From the NCBI GenBank assembly GCA_051877855.1, contig JBJEJH010000057.1, forward strand, positions 1-64,000: a stretch of DNA of 64,000 nt, read 5' to 3'. The notes under the pieces are model-generated. The model ran no database searches and was not told where the DNA came from. It saw nothing but the letters and a program-made list of their open reading frames with translations. Origin of the DNA: MGBC120314 sp051877855. GTDB lineage: Bacteria > Bacillota > Clostridia > Lachnospirales > Lachnospiraceae. Position 1 is the stretch's first letter. Every line of letters begins with the position of its first letter. This document shows, in pieces, positions 25,468 through 34,596 of this stretch. The translations under genes and the position numbers were made by a program.

Positions 25468-26843
25468 CAGAAGCAGAAATTCAATCCATCGTTGCCCGTC
25501 AGCGGGAATTCTTTTTAACCGGGGCTACGCTGGATGTAAATTACAGGATGAATGCGCTGAAAAAGTTAAAAACAGTGATTAAGGATCATCTTGAGGAAAT
25601 CAATGAGGGGATTCGCAAGGATCTTGGAAAGAGTGCTTCGGAAAGCTATATGTGTGAATCCGGATTAAGTCTTAGCGAAATTACTTATATGTTAAAGCAT
25701 ACGCGTCATTTTGCCAAAGAGAAGAATGTTCCCACTCCTCTGGCGCAGTTTCATTCCAGAAGCTACCGGAAACCATCGCCTTATGGTGTGGTTCTGGTTA
25801 TGAGTCCGTGGAATTATCCCTTTCTGTTAACCATCGAACCATTAGTAGATGCTATTGCGGCAGGTAATACTGTGGTGCTAAAGCCAAGTGCTTATTCACC
25901 TCACACCGGTGCTGTTATTGAGAAAATAGTTCAGGAATGTTTTTCACCGGAATATGTTGCGGTTATTACCGGTGGACGGGCAGAGAATAGTTGTCTCCTT
26001 AAGGAACATTTTGATTACATTTTCTTTACCGGAAGTCAGGCCGTGGGCAAGGAAGTTATGCGCCATGCGGCAGAACATCTCACTCCGGTTACCTTGGAAC
26101 TTGGCGGAAAAAGTCCGTGTATTGTGGAAAAATCCGCCAATATTAAGCTGGCTGCCAGGCGAATTGTTTTTGGAAAATTCTTAAACTGCGGTCAGACCTG
26201 TGTTGCACCGGATTACATTTACTGTGACCCCCGGATTAAGGATGAGCTAATCCGGGAGATCAAGAAGCAGATTGAGGTGCAGTACCAACAAGAGCCTCTG
26301 AAAAATTCGGATTACGGTAAGATTATTAATGAGAAACATTTTAAGCGTATTCTGGGATTGATCGATGAGACGAAGAAAGTATATGGCGGAAATTCCAATG
26401 CCGAAACCTTGCAGATTGAACCTACGGTGATGGACAATGTAACCTTCGAGGATGCAGTGATGCAGGAAGAAATCTTTGGACCACTGCTGCCGGTTCTGAC
26501 CTATGACAATCTGGATCAGGCTATAGAAAAAATCAATTCCATGGAACATCCCTTAGCATTATATCTGTTTACCTCGGATCCTGCGGTTAAGAAAAAGGTA
26601 ACTGCCCGGTGCGGGTATGGCGGAGGCTGTATCAATGACACCATTATTCATCTTGCCACCAGCGAAATGGGATTTGGTGGTTTTGGCGAAAGCGGAATGG
26701 GATCCTACCACGGAAAGGAAGGATTTAACACCTTCTCACATTACAAGAGCATTGTCGATAAAAAGACATGGCTGGATCTGCCAATGCGCTATCAGCCTTA
26801 CAAGGCATTCAACGATATGCTGATACGGTTCTTTTTGAAATAA
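25464..26843 (+). CDS. Aldehyde dehydrogenase (YwdH-like)
   Basis: A 459-residue NAD(P)-linked aldehyde dehydrogenase. Key features: SPWNYPFLLTIEPLVDAIAAGNTVVLKPS, FTGSQAVGKEV, catalytic Glu in VTLELGGKSPCIV and catalytic Cys in FLNCGQTCVAPDYI, and the C-terminal FGGFGESGMGSYHGKEGF. It resembles the class 3-type enzymes that act on medium and long-chain aldehydes. Translation starts at the ATGA overlap with the alcohol dehydrogenase gene. A terminator follows. Confidence 0.92.
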   Translation: MTEAEIQSIVARQREFFLTGATLDVNYRMNALKKLKTVIKDHLEEINEGIRKDLGKSASESYMCESGLSLSEITYMLKHTRHFAKEKNVPTPLAQFHSRSYRKPSPYGVVLVMSPWNYPFLLTIEPLVDAIAAGNTVVLKPSAYSPHTGAVIEKIVQECFSPEYVAVITGGRAENSCLLKEHFDYIFFTGSQAVGKEVMRHAAEHLTPVTLELGGKSPCIVEKSANIKLAARRIVFGKFLNCGQTCVAPDYIYCDPRIKDELIREIKKQIEVQYQQEPLKNSDYGKIINEKHFKRILGLIDETKKVYGGNSNAETLQIEPTVMDNVTFEDAVMQEEIFGPLLPVLTYDNLDQAIEKINSMEHPLALYLFTSDPAVKKKVTARCGYGGGCINDTIIHLATSEMGFGGFGESGMGSYHGKEGFNTFSHYKSIVDKKTWLDLPMRYQPYKAFNDMLIRFFLK

Positions 26844-26872
26844 AAATTTAAGGGGCGGTAAAAACAGCCGTG

Positions 26873-26916
26873 AGAAAGGCATCTGTTCATGAGAATGGAC
26901 AGATGCCTTTCTTTAT
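26873..26916 (+). terminator. Terminator after the aldehyde dehydrogenase gene
   Basis: A long stem, AGAAAGGCATCTGTTCAT with ATGGACAGATGCCTTTCT, around GAGA. It is followed by TTATG, a short T tract. Confidence 0.75.
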
Positions 26917-26999
26917 GCCAAAGGAAGTGGAGAATAATTCTATCTCATCAAGCAGACCAGAGCCGCTTGGATTCCGGTTTTATATATTTCAAATTTCAC

Positions 27000-27028
27000 T
27001 TGACACCCTAATTTAATGATGATATATT
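27000..27028 (+). promoter_or_regulatory. Promoter of the GntR/ABC operon
   Basis: TTGACA (27000-27005), 17-bp spacer, TATATT (27023-27028). The leader would be about 285 nt and would carry the operator and hairpin element copy B. Confidence 0.75.
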
Positions 27029-27039
27029 ATGTTTGTATT

Positions 27040-27066
27040 AAGTGTACTATTTAAACTAGTACACTT
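27040..27066. promoter_or_regulatory. Inverted-repeat operator, probably for the GntR regulator
   Basis: AAGTGTACT (27040-27048) and AGTACACTT (27058-27066) are perfect 9-bp arms with a 9-bp spacer, just downstream of the -10 box. GntR/YtrA-type repressors bind such dyads; binding by the adjacent gene product is inferred. Confidence 0.7.
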
Positions 27067-27090
27067 GGTATGAAACATTTACATACATAT

Positions 27091-27289
27091 AGGTGTTTGT
27101 TAAACTAATTTTCGATTAAATAAGATAACGTTTGTGTATAATCTTTCGTGGCAATTGCGAGCCGTCGGTACTTAGACGCCGTACTTTGGCGTCTTATGTA
27201 CCGCTACGAGCGAGCACTTAGTGCAAACGTGCCTCGAAAGATTATACACAAACTTATCATTATAATTTTTAATAGTTTTTCAAATGCCT
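27091..27289 (+). repeat. Hairpin element copy B (full length)
   Basis: A 199-bp element bounded by AGGTGTTT (27091) and AAATGCCT (ending 27289). Its core, 27124-27258, is a near-continuous hairpin: outer arms GTTTGTGTATAATCTTTCG and CGAAAGATTATACACAAAC, inner CGGTAC/GTACCG, and an apical 7-bp stem AGACGCC/GGCGTCT (27174-27180 with 27188-27194). It shares long identical blocks with copy C (reversed, 50239-50439). The core arm ends 65 nt before the GntR start codon, and no protein is encoded in it. The rest of the 26844-27318 gap holds the terminator, promoter and operator listed separately. Confidence 0.88.
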
Positions 27290-27318
27290 AATGCATAAGT
27301 TAATAAGGAGGGTTATCG

Positions 27319-27696
27319 ATGTTTCAAATTGATGTTATGTCGCGAACCCCTGTGTATGAGCAGCTGATTGACCAGGTGGAGAAGTTTATCCTGGCGGGAG
27401 TGTTGGCAGAAGGGGACAAAATGCCATCGGTGCGCTCATTATCCATGGAGCTTTCGGTGAATCCCAATACGATTCAGAAAGCGATATCGGAATTAGATCG
27501 AAGGGGAATCATCTATTCCGTTCCGGGGAAAGGGTGTTTTGTGTCAGAAAAAGCGAAGAAAGCGTTGCAGGTTTCGAGGAGGGGAAACTTGAAGGGGCTT
27601 AGCGACCAGCTTAGGGAACTGGCGCTGGCGGGAATTTCAAAGGATGAAATCATATCCTGTGTGAATGAAGTTTTCGGTGAGGAGGATAAGAAATGA
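27319..27696 (+). CDS. GntR-family (YtrA-type) regulator
   Basis: A 125-residue short GntR repressor. The winged HTH is clear: YEQLIDQVEKFILAGVLAEG, KMPSVRSLSMELSVNPNTIQ and a dimerising C-terminal helix. YtrA-type regulators lack a large effector domain and usually repress an ABC operon encoded after them. It overlaps the ABC ATPase gene by 4 bp (27693). A perfect dyad lies over the start point of its promoter. The ATG at 27319 has AAGGAGGG upstream. Confidence 0.9.
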   Translation: MFQIDVMSRTPVYEQLIDQVEKFILAGVLAEGDKMPSVRSLSMELSVNPNTIQKAISELDRRGIIYSVPGKGCFVSEKAKKALQVSRRGNLKGLSDQLRELALAGISKDEIISCVNEVFGEEDKK

Positions 27697-28598
27697 TTAA
27701 AGCAGAAAATCTAACGAAAATCTTTGATGATTATAAAGCACTGGATCACATCAGCTGTAGTATACCGGAGGGGTGTATCTATGGACTGGTTGGATCGAAT
27801 GGTGCCGGTAAATCAACATTCTTGCGTATGATTACGGGGGTCTACCGCCCGGAAGAGGGAAGGGTGACCATTGATGATGCTGAGGTGTACGAGAATCCGG
27901 CCATCAAATCGCAGATTGCCTATGTGCCGGATGATTTATTTTTCTTAAATGCATCCAGCATGGATCGAATGGCAGATTTGTACCGTGCCTGTTATCCTAA
28001 TTTTGATAATAAAAGATATGAAATGTTATCGGAACGATTTCAGCTGGATACCAGAAAGAATCTGGCCACATTTTCCAAGGGTATGAGAAGACAGGCGGCA
28101 ACGATCCTGGCAATTTCCTGTAAGCCAAAGTACTTGTTCATGGATGAGACTTTTGACGGTCTGGATCCGGTGATGAGAAATCTGGTAAAGAGCCTGATCT
28201 GTCAGGATGTGGAGGAGCGGAAGGCAACGGCGATTCTGACATCCCATTCCTTAAGAGAATTGGAGGATACCTGTGATCAGCTGGCACTTCTTCATAAGGG
28301 TGGTCTGGTATTTGAAAGTGATATTACCGATCTTAAGACGACACTTTTTAAAGTTCAGGTGGCATTTCAGAGAGATTATGGTAAGGATGAATTTAAGGAA
28401 CTTGATCTATTGCATTTTGCAAAGCACGGTTCGGTAGCCAATATCATCGTGAGAGGGGATCGGGATATGGTCTTAGATAAGGTGCGGAGAATGAATCCTG
28501 TACTTTTAGAAATCCTTCCATTAACGCTGGAAGAAGTCTTTACTTATGAGATGGAAGCATTGGGATATGCCTTTGGTGATGTCCTGATGGAAGATTAG
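27693..28598 (+). CDS. ABC transporter ATP-binding protein (YtrB-like)
   Basis: A 301-residue ABC ATPase. Walker A is GLVGSNGAGKSTFLRM, Walker B is KYLFMDETFDGLDPVM with the catalytic Glu, the signature is the degenerate FSKGMRRQA typical of this group, and the H-loop is LTSHSLRELED. The C-terminal ~80 residues form the accessory domain of bacitracin-type or Ytr-type exporters. With the GntR regulator and the large permease it forms a three-gene operon. Members of this group are often induced by cell-wall-active antibiotics; no substrate is assigned here. Confidence 0.9.
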   Translation: MIKAENLTKIFDDYKALDHISCSIPEGCIYGLVGSNGAGKSTFLRMITGVYRPEEGRVTIDDAEVYENPAIKSQIAYVPDDLFFLNASSMDRMADLYRACYPNFDNKRYEMLSERFQLDTRKNLATFSKGMRRQAATILAISCKPKYLFMDETFDGLDPVMRNLVKSLICQDVEERKATAILTSHSLRELEDTCDQLALLHKGGLVFESDITDLKTTLFKVQVAFQRDYGKDEFKELDLLHFAKHGSVANIIVRGDRDMVLDKVRRMNPVLLEILPLTLEEVFTYEMEALGYAFGDVLMED

Positions 28599-28609
28599 GA
28601 GGGGTAATC

Positions 28610-30898
28610 ATGAAGGAATTGAAGAAAAATATTGGCTTTAATGCGCGCCTTTATCTGGATGGATTAAGACAGCTTAAGATCATCGGAATTCTGAGCGCGA
28701 TCATTATGGCTGTGGCAGCATTTGCTATACCGATGGGAAGGAATATCAGTAATGCACAATATTACCGTTGGCATTATATGGATGAATATTTTTTGAACGG
28801 AAATGATTTGGGAAGAGTGGTTTCCTATAACATTTTTTTCTTGAATCCGTTTATTATACTGACTTTCTTAATTCTTGTTCCATTGATGACCATGATGCTT
28901 TTTAGTTTTCTGAACCGCAGGAATGCCTGTGACTTCTATCATGGAATTCCGGTGACAAGAGAAACCTTGCTTTTAAGTTACGGGGCATCAATTCTTACAT
29001 GGAATGTTGCCATTGCGTTGGAAAGTATTGCGGTCACAGGAATTGCAGCAGGAATATTCCGATATGTTACGTTAGAGTGGGGCGAGGTTCCGGTTCTTTT
29101 GTGTGCTCTGGTGGCAGCAGATATATTTATGATGGGAGTTTTCATCATATCCATGAGCCTTACGGGAACCCTGGTTACCAATCTTTGTGTGGCAGCCATG
29201 ATCCTTGTTGTGCCAAGAGCTTTTATTACTTATATACTGGCGGTTGTTACGGAGTCCATATCCGTTATTGATTTCCGGTTTGGCGATACGATTTTTGATG
29301 ACCGGTTAAATGTAGTGACGAATCTGATCACAGGGGAAATGATCCGTGGCAGGTATCAGGCATGGTCGGATTGGAAAAGTGTTCTGTATACCCTGGTGGT
29401 TGGTCTCATCTGGTGCGTAATCGGTATGTATCTTTTCAAAAAGAGAAAGTCCGAGGCGGCCACCCAGGCAGCAATTACGCCAAGACTTCAGGCGGTATTT
29501 CGTATTGTGCCGGCGATGTTGATTTCGCTGTTACCGTTATATTATTTTTATAATTATTTCATAGCAAAGAGCGATTTGGTATCGATGGATGAGGAAAGTA
29601 TCTTTGTCATTGGTTTAATGTATCTCATTGCAGTGATTAGTATTTTTGTCTATGAATTTGTCACAACAAGAAGGTTTAAGAACTTTAAGAGAGCGCTAAA
29701 GAGTATTGTCGGATTGGTGGTATACAATGTAGCAATGCTTGCGGTTCTTGGTATAACTTACACGGTGATGTTGAATGACATACCGGGGGCAGAAGATGTA
29801 AGATCTCTTCAAATTGAAGGAATTGACGGTCATTTTCAAAACTTTAGTTCCGACAATCAGACCTTTTGTTATGTGGCAAACCACCTTGGTGATGTAACGA
29901 TAACCACGGAGGAAATAAAGCAGTTAATCTTGTCTGAACTGGAACGGAATGTAGAGTGCCAGAAGCGTGGAAATAGTGATAGTTCAATGCATGCATATTA
30001 CAATGATAAGGAGTGGCGCTTCAGCCACATCTGGGTAAGCCTTGAATGTAAGGGTGGAACTAAAGTCCGATACATTGCTTTAAGTAAGGAAGCTTCACAG
30101 AAACTTATAGAGTTATTGTCCAAGGAAGAAGCTGTGCGGAGTCTGGTGTATAATCCTCTTCCTACAGAGGAGTTTGATTTTGTTTCCGATCAGTTAAGCG
30201 AAGAGGATCAGTATAAGATTTATAGTACTTATATGAAGGAACTTGGAAAGCTGACTTTTGAGGATGCATTTCTGGAATCCATCGGCGATGTGGATTATAA
30301 TCAGATTATCACTTCAATCTGGATGCGGGCAAAAGACGGTGAAGGATATCGTTTAACATTGACACCGAACTTTGCTGAAACGGTGAAGATTTATTGTGAT
30401 CAAAACAATGAGAAGGATACGAAGGGAGAAAATCCGGTGGAGGAATTCCTCCGAAATTACCGTCAGGATAAAGCGCTTGTGTGTGATGGCTATGTGGAGC
30501 GAGGCGGGGTCATTAGAATGACGACATATCATCCGGAGGATGATATGGATAAGGTGATATGTTCGACTTATTATGATATTTACGGCGCTGAAGACGGCTC
30601 GCTTAACGTGAATAAAGATTTCACTGAAAATGGTGAAAAGGTATTAGAACAGATTGGAGAAAATCTGGCAAAGTGTGATGATCAGACATTTGATACTTCA
30701 AAGCCCTATGTTGAAGTGACCTTTACCTTCTATGAGAATACGTTAAATCAGGATGGAAAGTATGAGAATGAAGATCGGATACGGACCCATTTCTACAATG
30801 TTGACGAAGAAACCATGGAACTTCTCTGGAAATTGGGAGGATATTCAGAAAAGTATTCCTATGATGGACCAACTGCTGAAGTTTATGGTATAGATTAG
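28610..30898 (+). CDS. ABC permease with large C-terminal domain (DUF6449-like)
   Basis: A 762-residue membrane protein. About eight hydrophobic segments lie in the first 390 residues (IIGILSAIIMAVAAFAIPMG, FIILTFLILVPLMTMMLFSF, and others ending with IFVYEFV and VVYNVAMLAVLGITYTVML). The remaining ~370 residues are a soluble domain rich in acidic residues and beta-like segments, probably outside the membrane. The arrangement matches YtrC/D-type permeases with a DUF6449-like tail. It is encoded 11 bp after the ATPase gene. Substrate unknown. A bidirectional terminator follows. Confidence 0.82.
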   Translation: MKELKKNIGFNARLYLDGLRQLKIIGILSAIIMAVAAFAIPMGRNISNAQYYRWHYMDEYFLNGNDLGRVVSYNIFFLNPFIILTFLILVPLMTMMLFSFLNRRNACDFYHGIPVTRETLLLSYGASILTWNVAIALESIAVTGIAAGIFRYVTLEWGEVPVLLCALVAADIFMMGVFIISMSLTGTLVTNLCVAAMILVVPRAFITYILAVVTESISVIDFRFGDTIFDDRLNVVTNLITGEMIRGRYQAWSDWKSVLYTLVVGLIWCVIGMYLFKKRKSEAATQAAITPRLQAVFRIVPAMLISLLPLYYFYNYFIAKSDLVSMDEESIFVIGLMYLIAVISIFVYEFVTTRRFKNFKRALKSIVGLVVYNVAMLAVLGITYTVMLNDIPGAEDVRSLQIEGIDGHFQNFSSDNQTFCYVANHLGDVTITTEEIKQLILSELERNVECQKRGNSDSSMHAYYNDKEWRFSHIWVSLECKGGTKVRYIALSKEASQKLIELLSKEEAVRSLVYNPLPTEEFDFVSDQLSEEDQYKIYSTYMKELGKLTFEDAFLESIGDVDYNQIITSIWMRAKDGEGYRLTLTPNFAETVKIYCDQNNEKDTKGENPVEEFLRNYRQDKALVCDGYVERGGVIRMTTYHPEDDMDKVICSTYYDIYGAEDGSLNVNKDFTENGEKVLEQIGENLAKCDDQTFDTSKPYVEVTFTFYENTLNQDGKYENEDRIRTHFYNVDEETMELLWKLGGYSEKYSYDGPTAEVYGID

Positions 30899-30904
30899 TT
30901 GCAG

Positions 30905-30957
30905 ATGAACAAAAAAGTTCCGTAAGGGGAATTGCCTTACGGAACTTTTTTGATGTT
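30905..30957. terminator. Bidirectional terminator between the ABC operon and the GGDEF gene
   Basis: A perfect 16-bp stem, AAAAAAGTTCCGTAAG (30911-30926) with CTTACGGAACTTTTTT (30936-30951), ending in T and preceded by A runs, so it serves both strands. Confidence 0.92.
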
Positions 30958-30971
30958 TAAGTTGTAATATT

Positions 30972-32759
30972 TTACGGATCTATAATAGACAACAGTATTT
31001 TGCTGATGGTCAGCAGATAATTCTTATCGGATTCGCTCCAGCGGATGGCATGGTTGAATATATCGTAGAAGAAAGTGACATAAGAACCATTCTTCAGCGG
31101 GAGACGGAATATTGCCATGGACACAATGCTGCAGGCAAGTGTGGCAGCAGTCAGATCCTTATGGATACATTCGAGACTTGACATATTACCCACGATCAAA
31201 GCGTTGTTGGAATTAAATTTCTTTACAAAGCTTTCGTCATTCAGGTAGGGCTCAACCTCCGGAAGTTTCTTGTAGGTGTTGGTATGACATAGAAGCTTTG
31301 GCTCATCGCCGGCATAGATTCGAATGCCATCGAGTTCAAAATTACTACAAATTTCATTCAACACATCCATATCAATTTCGGGAGCTTTTGCAAAGAGCTT
31401 AATAATGGCATCTCCTACAAAAGAACCAAGAAATTCGGCTTTTTCCAATGGGTTGAAAGCATTGCGCAAAGCCTTTGCATTCTCTTCCACGGCACCGTGC
31501 TTAGCCTCATCATAAATAATAAACCGGTTCTTTCCTTTGTTCTTGGCGATGTATAAACATTTGTCCGATTTCTTAAATAATTCCTCGTAAGTGGAACCAT
31601 CATCCGGGGTCAGACTGACACCGATGGAAAGTGTGACGCGGAAATCGGGAATCACACCCTCGTAAGCGTAGAGTAATTCCTTGCGCATAGCGGTCAGAAC
31701 AGTGCGAAGCGTTTCTTCGTCGTTGATACCGGTGGTAAATATATAGAATTCATCCCCACCGAAACGACCGCAGATGCCACGACCGTTTAAGAAGGTACTG
31801 ATGATGTTCGCAACCTTCAGGATAACCTCATCACCGAAAAGATGACCATAGATATCATTGATATCCTTGAAATTATCAATATCGATAATAATCATATAAT
31901 GCTTCGTACCATCATGGAACTTCAGAATATCCTTGGTATATTCCTGGCATGCCCGCTTGTTTAAAAGGCGGGTGGCAGGATCACGGCCTTCCTCGGTAGA
32001 ATAGTAAGGTGCACTGTTTTGCTCCTGTGCATTGATTGGGCGGATCACACCCACTACGTAAGGATTCTTGTTGATTTTATATATAACTTTCGCGGTAATC
32101 TGACAGTAATTATCCTCGGAATTATTATCAATGAACGGCATATTTAACTTGCAATTAAAATCATCCTTGGCTCCCTTGACCTGACGGTAGAATTCCTTAA
32201 AATCAGCAAGATCCTCTTCGGATTTATAGGTATCCTCCGCGAGCTTATAGAAATCCTCAATATTACATTTTATATACGGAGTGGATTTACTGCCAAGGTA
32301 GATAAAGATACAGAAACTTCCTGTCTCGGCATCATAATCAAAAAGAAAATCATGGTACACGGAAAGGAAAGAACGATACTTGTTCAATTCATTTAAAAAC
32401 TGAATATGAGCGTTCTCAATGGAAGTGATGTTGTATAGATGTAACCGGAGTACCGGTTCGTTTTCAAGTGTATTACCCTGGTTTTCGATGATGACATCAA
32501 CCAGATGGTAATCACCCCGAAAATCGTGAAGCATCGTCACCAGACGTCGAGATTCGCCAAGGGAAAGATTCCTGCACGCCTCGCGGAATTCCTCCTGATA
32601 ATCTGCATGAACCATATCTAACAGATTGATTCCGATCTGCTTTCCTGCAAAGAGATAGAAAAATTCATCGGCAAGCATAACAAGGAATGTTTCATCAATG
32701 GAAATGTTACTGAAACTCATTTTGCTGTTCAGTTTTATCGTTGATTCCGGCGCTCTCAT
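30972..32759 (-). CDS. GGDEF-domain diguanylate cyclase
   Basis: A 595-residue cytosolic protein with no predicted membrane segment. The first ~260 residues look like two PAS-type sensory folds. The GGDEF domain follows at about 265-430: DPATRLLNKRACQEY, IIIDIDNFKDINDIYGHLFGDEV and the intact active site CGRFGGDEFYIF. No RxxD inhibitory site is visible just before it (LNGRGIC). The last ~160 residues resemble a GAF-like domain. It makes cyclic di-GMP, presumably under control of its sensory parts; the signal is unknown. Single gene, convergent with the ABC operon. Confidence 0.88.
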   Translation of the reverse strand: MRAPESTIKLNSKMSFSNISIDETFLVMLADEFFYLFAGKQIGINLLDMVHADYQEEFREACRNLSLGESRRLVTMLHDFRGDYHLVDVIIENQGNTLENEPVLRLHLYNITSIENAHIQFLNELNKYRSFLSVYHDFLFDYDAETGSFCIFIYLGSKSTPYIKCNIEDFYKLAEDTYKSEEDLADFKEFYRQVKGAKDDFNCKLNMPFIDNNSEDNYCQITAKVIYKINKNPYVVGVIRPINAQEQNSAPYYSTEEGRDPATRLLNKRACQEYTKDILKFHDGTKHYMIIIDIDNFKDINDIYGHLFGDEVILKVANIISTFLNGRGICGRFGGDEFYIFTTGINDEETLRTVLTAMRKELLYAYEGVIPDFRVTLSIGVSLTPDDGSTYEELFKKSDKCLYIAKNKGKNRFIIYDEAKHGAVEENAKALRNAFNPLEKAEFLGSFVGDAIIKLFAKAPEIDMDVLNEICSNFELDGIRIYAGDEPKLLCHTNTYKKLPEVEPYLNDESFVKKFNSNNALIVGNMSSLECIHKDLTAATLACSIVSMAIFRLPLKNGSYVTFFYDIFNHAIRWSESDKNYLLTISKILLSIIDP

Positions 32760-32841
32760 TTGAATTATATCTCCTTGAGTTTAATTAAAAATAGTATACC
32801 AAATTCTAAGATGTTTGTAAATTGAAAATGTGAAGTTTACA

Positions 32842-32870
32842 TTGACAAATTGTGGCGGAGAGGCTATAAT
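32842..32870 (+). promoter_or_regulatory. Consensus promoter of tyrS
   Basis: TTGACA (32842-32847), 17-bp spacer, TATAAT (32865-32870): perfect hexamers and spacing, feeding the T-box leader. Confidence 0.9.
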
Positions 32871-32879
32871 TCAAACATT

Positions 32880-33163
32880 AAATGCAGTGAAGGGAACAAG
32901 TACCTTAAAGTTGGAATCACAGAAAGTTGCCGGTGGATGAGAGGCGCGAGAAAGATTTTATGGGAATACCTCCCGGAGCAGTCGGTGGAACGGTATATCC
33001 AAGTACATTAGAACGGAAGGACACACGTTATCGTGTCAAGGGTATTAGAGTACCTGATGAGGCTGATGGTGTGAACTATCAGTGAATAAAGGTGGTAACA
33101 CGGGAATATGACTCTCGTCCTTTAGGGAAACTTTCGTTTCTTACTTAAGGACGGGAGTTTTTT
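32880..33163 (+). promoter_or_regulatory. T-box riboswitch leader of tyrS
   Basis: The leader has the conserved T-box sequence AAGGTGGTAACACGGG (33089-33104) followed by the terminator stem CTCTCGTCC (33112-33120) with GGACGGGAG (33149-33157) and a T run. A TAC (Tyr) triplet appears in a GAATACC context at about 32968-32974 where the specifier loop would be, matching the downstream tyrosyl-tRNA synthetase. Uncharged tRNA-Tyr would stabilise the antiterminator and allow read-through. The specifier assignment is by eye. Confidence 0.93.
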
Positions 33164-33212
33164 GCAAATGTCGAAATGTGTATCTGAAAAAAGAGGAAAG
33201 AAGGAAAAGACA

Positions 33213-34433
33213 ATGACGATTTATGACGAGCTGGTTGCCAGAGGTTTGATTGCCCAGGTAACGGATGAAGAAGAAATCAAGGAATTAGTGAATAACGGAA
33301 AGGCTGTATTTTATATTGGATTTGACCCGACGGCAGACAGCCTTCATGTAGGACATTTCATGGCATTGTGTCTGATGAAGAGACTTCAGATGGCAGGAAA
33401 TAAGCCGATTGCATTAATCGGAGGCGGTACGGCGATGATTGGCGATCCATCGGGTCGTACGGACATGAGACAGATGATGACGGTGGAAACCATTCAGCAT
33501 AACTGTGAGTGTTTTAAAGAGCAGATGAGTAAGTTTATTGATTTTTCCGATGGAAAGGCACTGATGGTAAATAATGCGGACTGGTTGATGGATCTGAATT
33601 ATGTTGAGGTTCTCCGTGAGGTTGGCCCACATTTTAGTGTCAACCGAATGCTGACTGCAGAATGCTACAAGCAGAGAATGGAGAGAGGTTTAAGCTTCTT
33701 GGAGTTCAACTACATGATTATGCAGAGTTACGACTTCTATGCATTGTTCCGGAAATACGGCTGTAACATGCAGTTCGGTGGTGATGACCAGTGGAGCAAC
33801 ATGCTGGGTGGTACGGAACTTATCCGCCGTAAGCTGGGGAAGGATGCCTATGCCATGACCATTAATCTTCTCCTTAATTCCGAAGGAAAGAAGATGGGTA
33901 AGACACAGTCCGGTGCGGTATGGCTTGATCCGAAGAAGACTTCTCCGTATGATTTTTACCAGTACTGGAGAAACGTGGATGATGCGGATGTTATTAAATG
34001 CTTAAAGATGCTTACATTCCTTCCGTTAGAGGAAATCGAGAAGATGGAAGCATGGGAAGGAAGTCAGTTAAATACAGCCAAGGAAATTCTTGCATTTGAA
34101 CTGACAAAGCTGGTTCACGGGGAAGAAGAAGCAACTAAGGCACAGGAAGCGGCAAGGGCAGTATTCGGAAGCGGTAATGCAGAGAACATGCCGAAAGCGG
34201 TGCTTGAAGCTTCTGATTTTACCGACGGCGTAATTGATATTATTTCCGTGCTTGTAAAGGCAGAACTTGTTCCGACACGCTCCGAGGGAAGAAGAGCCGT
34301 GGAGCAGGGCGGTGTGTCCGTGGACGGAGAAAAGGTGACGGATTTTAGAAAGACGTATACAGCGGCGGACTTTGGAGAAGGTCTTGTGTTTAAGAAGGGT
34401 AAGAAGGCATTTAAGAAGGTCGTAACAGAATAA
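33213..34433 (+). CDS. tyrS: Tyrosyl-tRNA synthetase
   Basis: A 406-residue class I synthetase. The HIGH-type motif is in FDPTADSLHVGHFMAL, and the KMSKS-type motif is SEGKKMGKTQSG. GGDDQWSNMLGG and the C-terminal S4-like RNA-binding domain (TRSEGRRAVEQGGVSVDGEKV) are typical of the bacterial TyrRS-TyrS group. It is under a T-box and a perfect promoter. The ATG at 33213 has AAGGAAAAG upstream; in-frame ATG codons at 33162 and 33168 fall at the end of the T-box terminator and are unlikely starts. Confidence 0.96.
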   Translation: MTIYDELVARGLIAQVTDEEEIKELVNNGKAVFYIGFDPTADSLHVGHFMALCLMKRLQMAGNKPIALIGGGTAMIGDPSGRTDMRQMMTVETIQHNCECFKEQMSKFIDFSDGKALMVNNADWLMDLNYVEVLREVGPHFSVNRMLTAECYKQRMERGLSFLEFNYMIMQSYDFYALFRKYGCNMQFGGDDQWSNMLGGTELIRRKLGKDAYAMTINLLLNSEGKKMGKTQSGAVWLDPKKTSPYDFYQYWRNVDDADVIKCLKMLTFLPLEEIEKMEAWEGSQLNTAKEILAFELTKLVHGEEEATKAQEAARAVFGSGNAENMPKAVLEASDFTDGVIDIISVLVKAELVPTRSEGRRAVEQGGVSVDGEKVTDFRKTYTAADFGEGLVFKKGKKAFKKVVTE

Positions 34434-34447
34434 TCGGTGTAAAGATG

Positions 34448-34508
34448 GTGCCCCTTATCGTGATATGGTCGTTTGATAAACATATCATGGTAAGGGGCTT
34501 TTTTTAGA
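34448..34508 (+). terminator. Terminator of tyrS
   Basis: A long stem, CCCCTTATCGTGATATG (34451-34467) with CATATCATGGTAAGGGG (34481-34497), is followed by CTTTTTTT. Confidence 0.9.
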
Positions 34509-34596
34509 ATTTTTTTGATTTTTAACTCCGAGAGACAGAAGGATTTTAGTCTAATGAGTGTAAGACGTTTTACAAGAGAGATTTGGAGGAGAGAGG

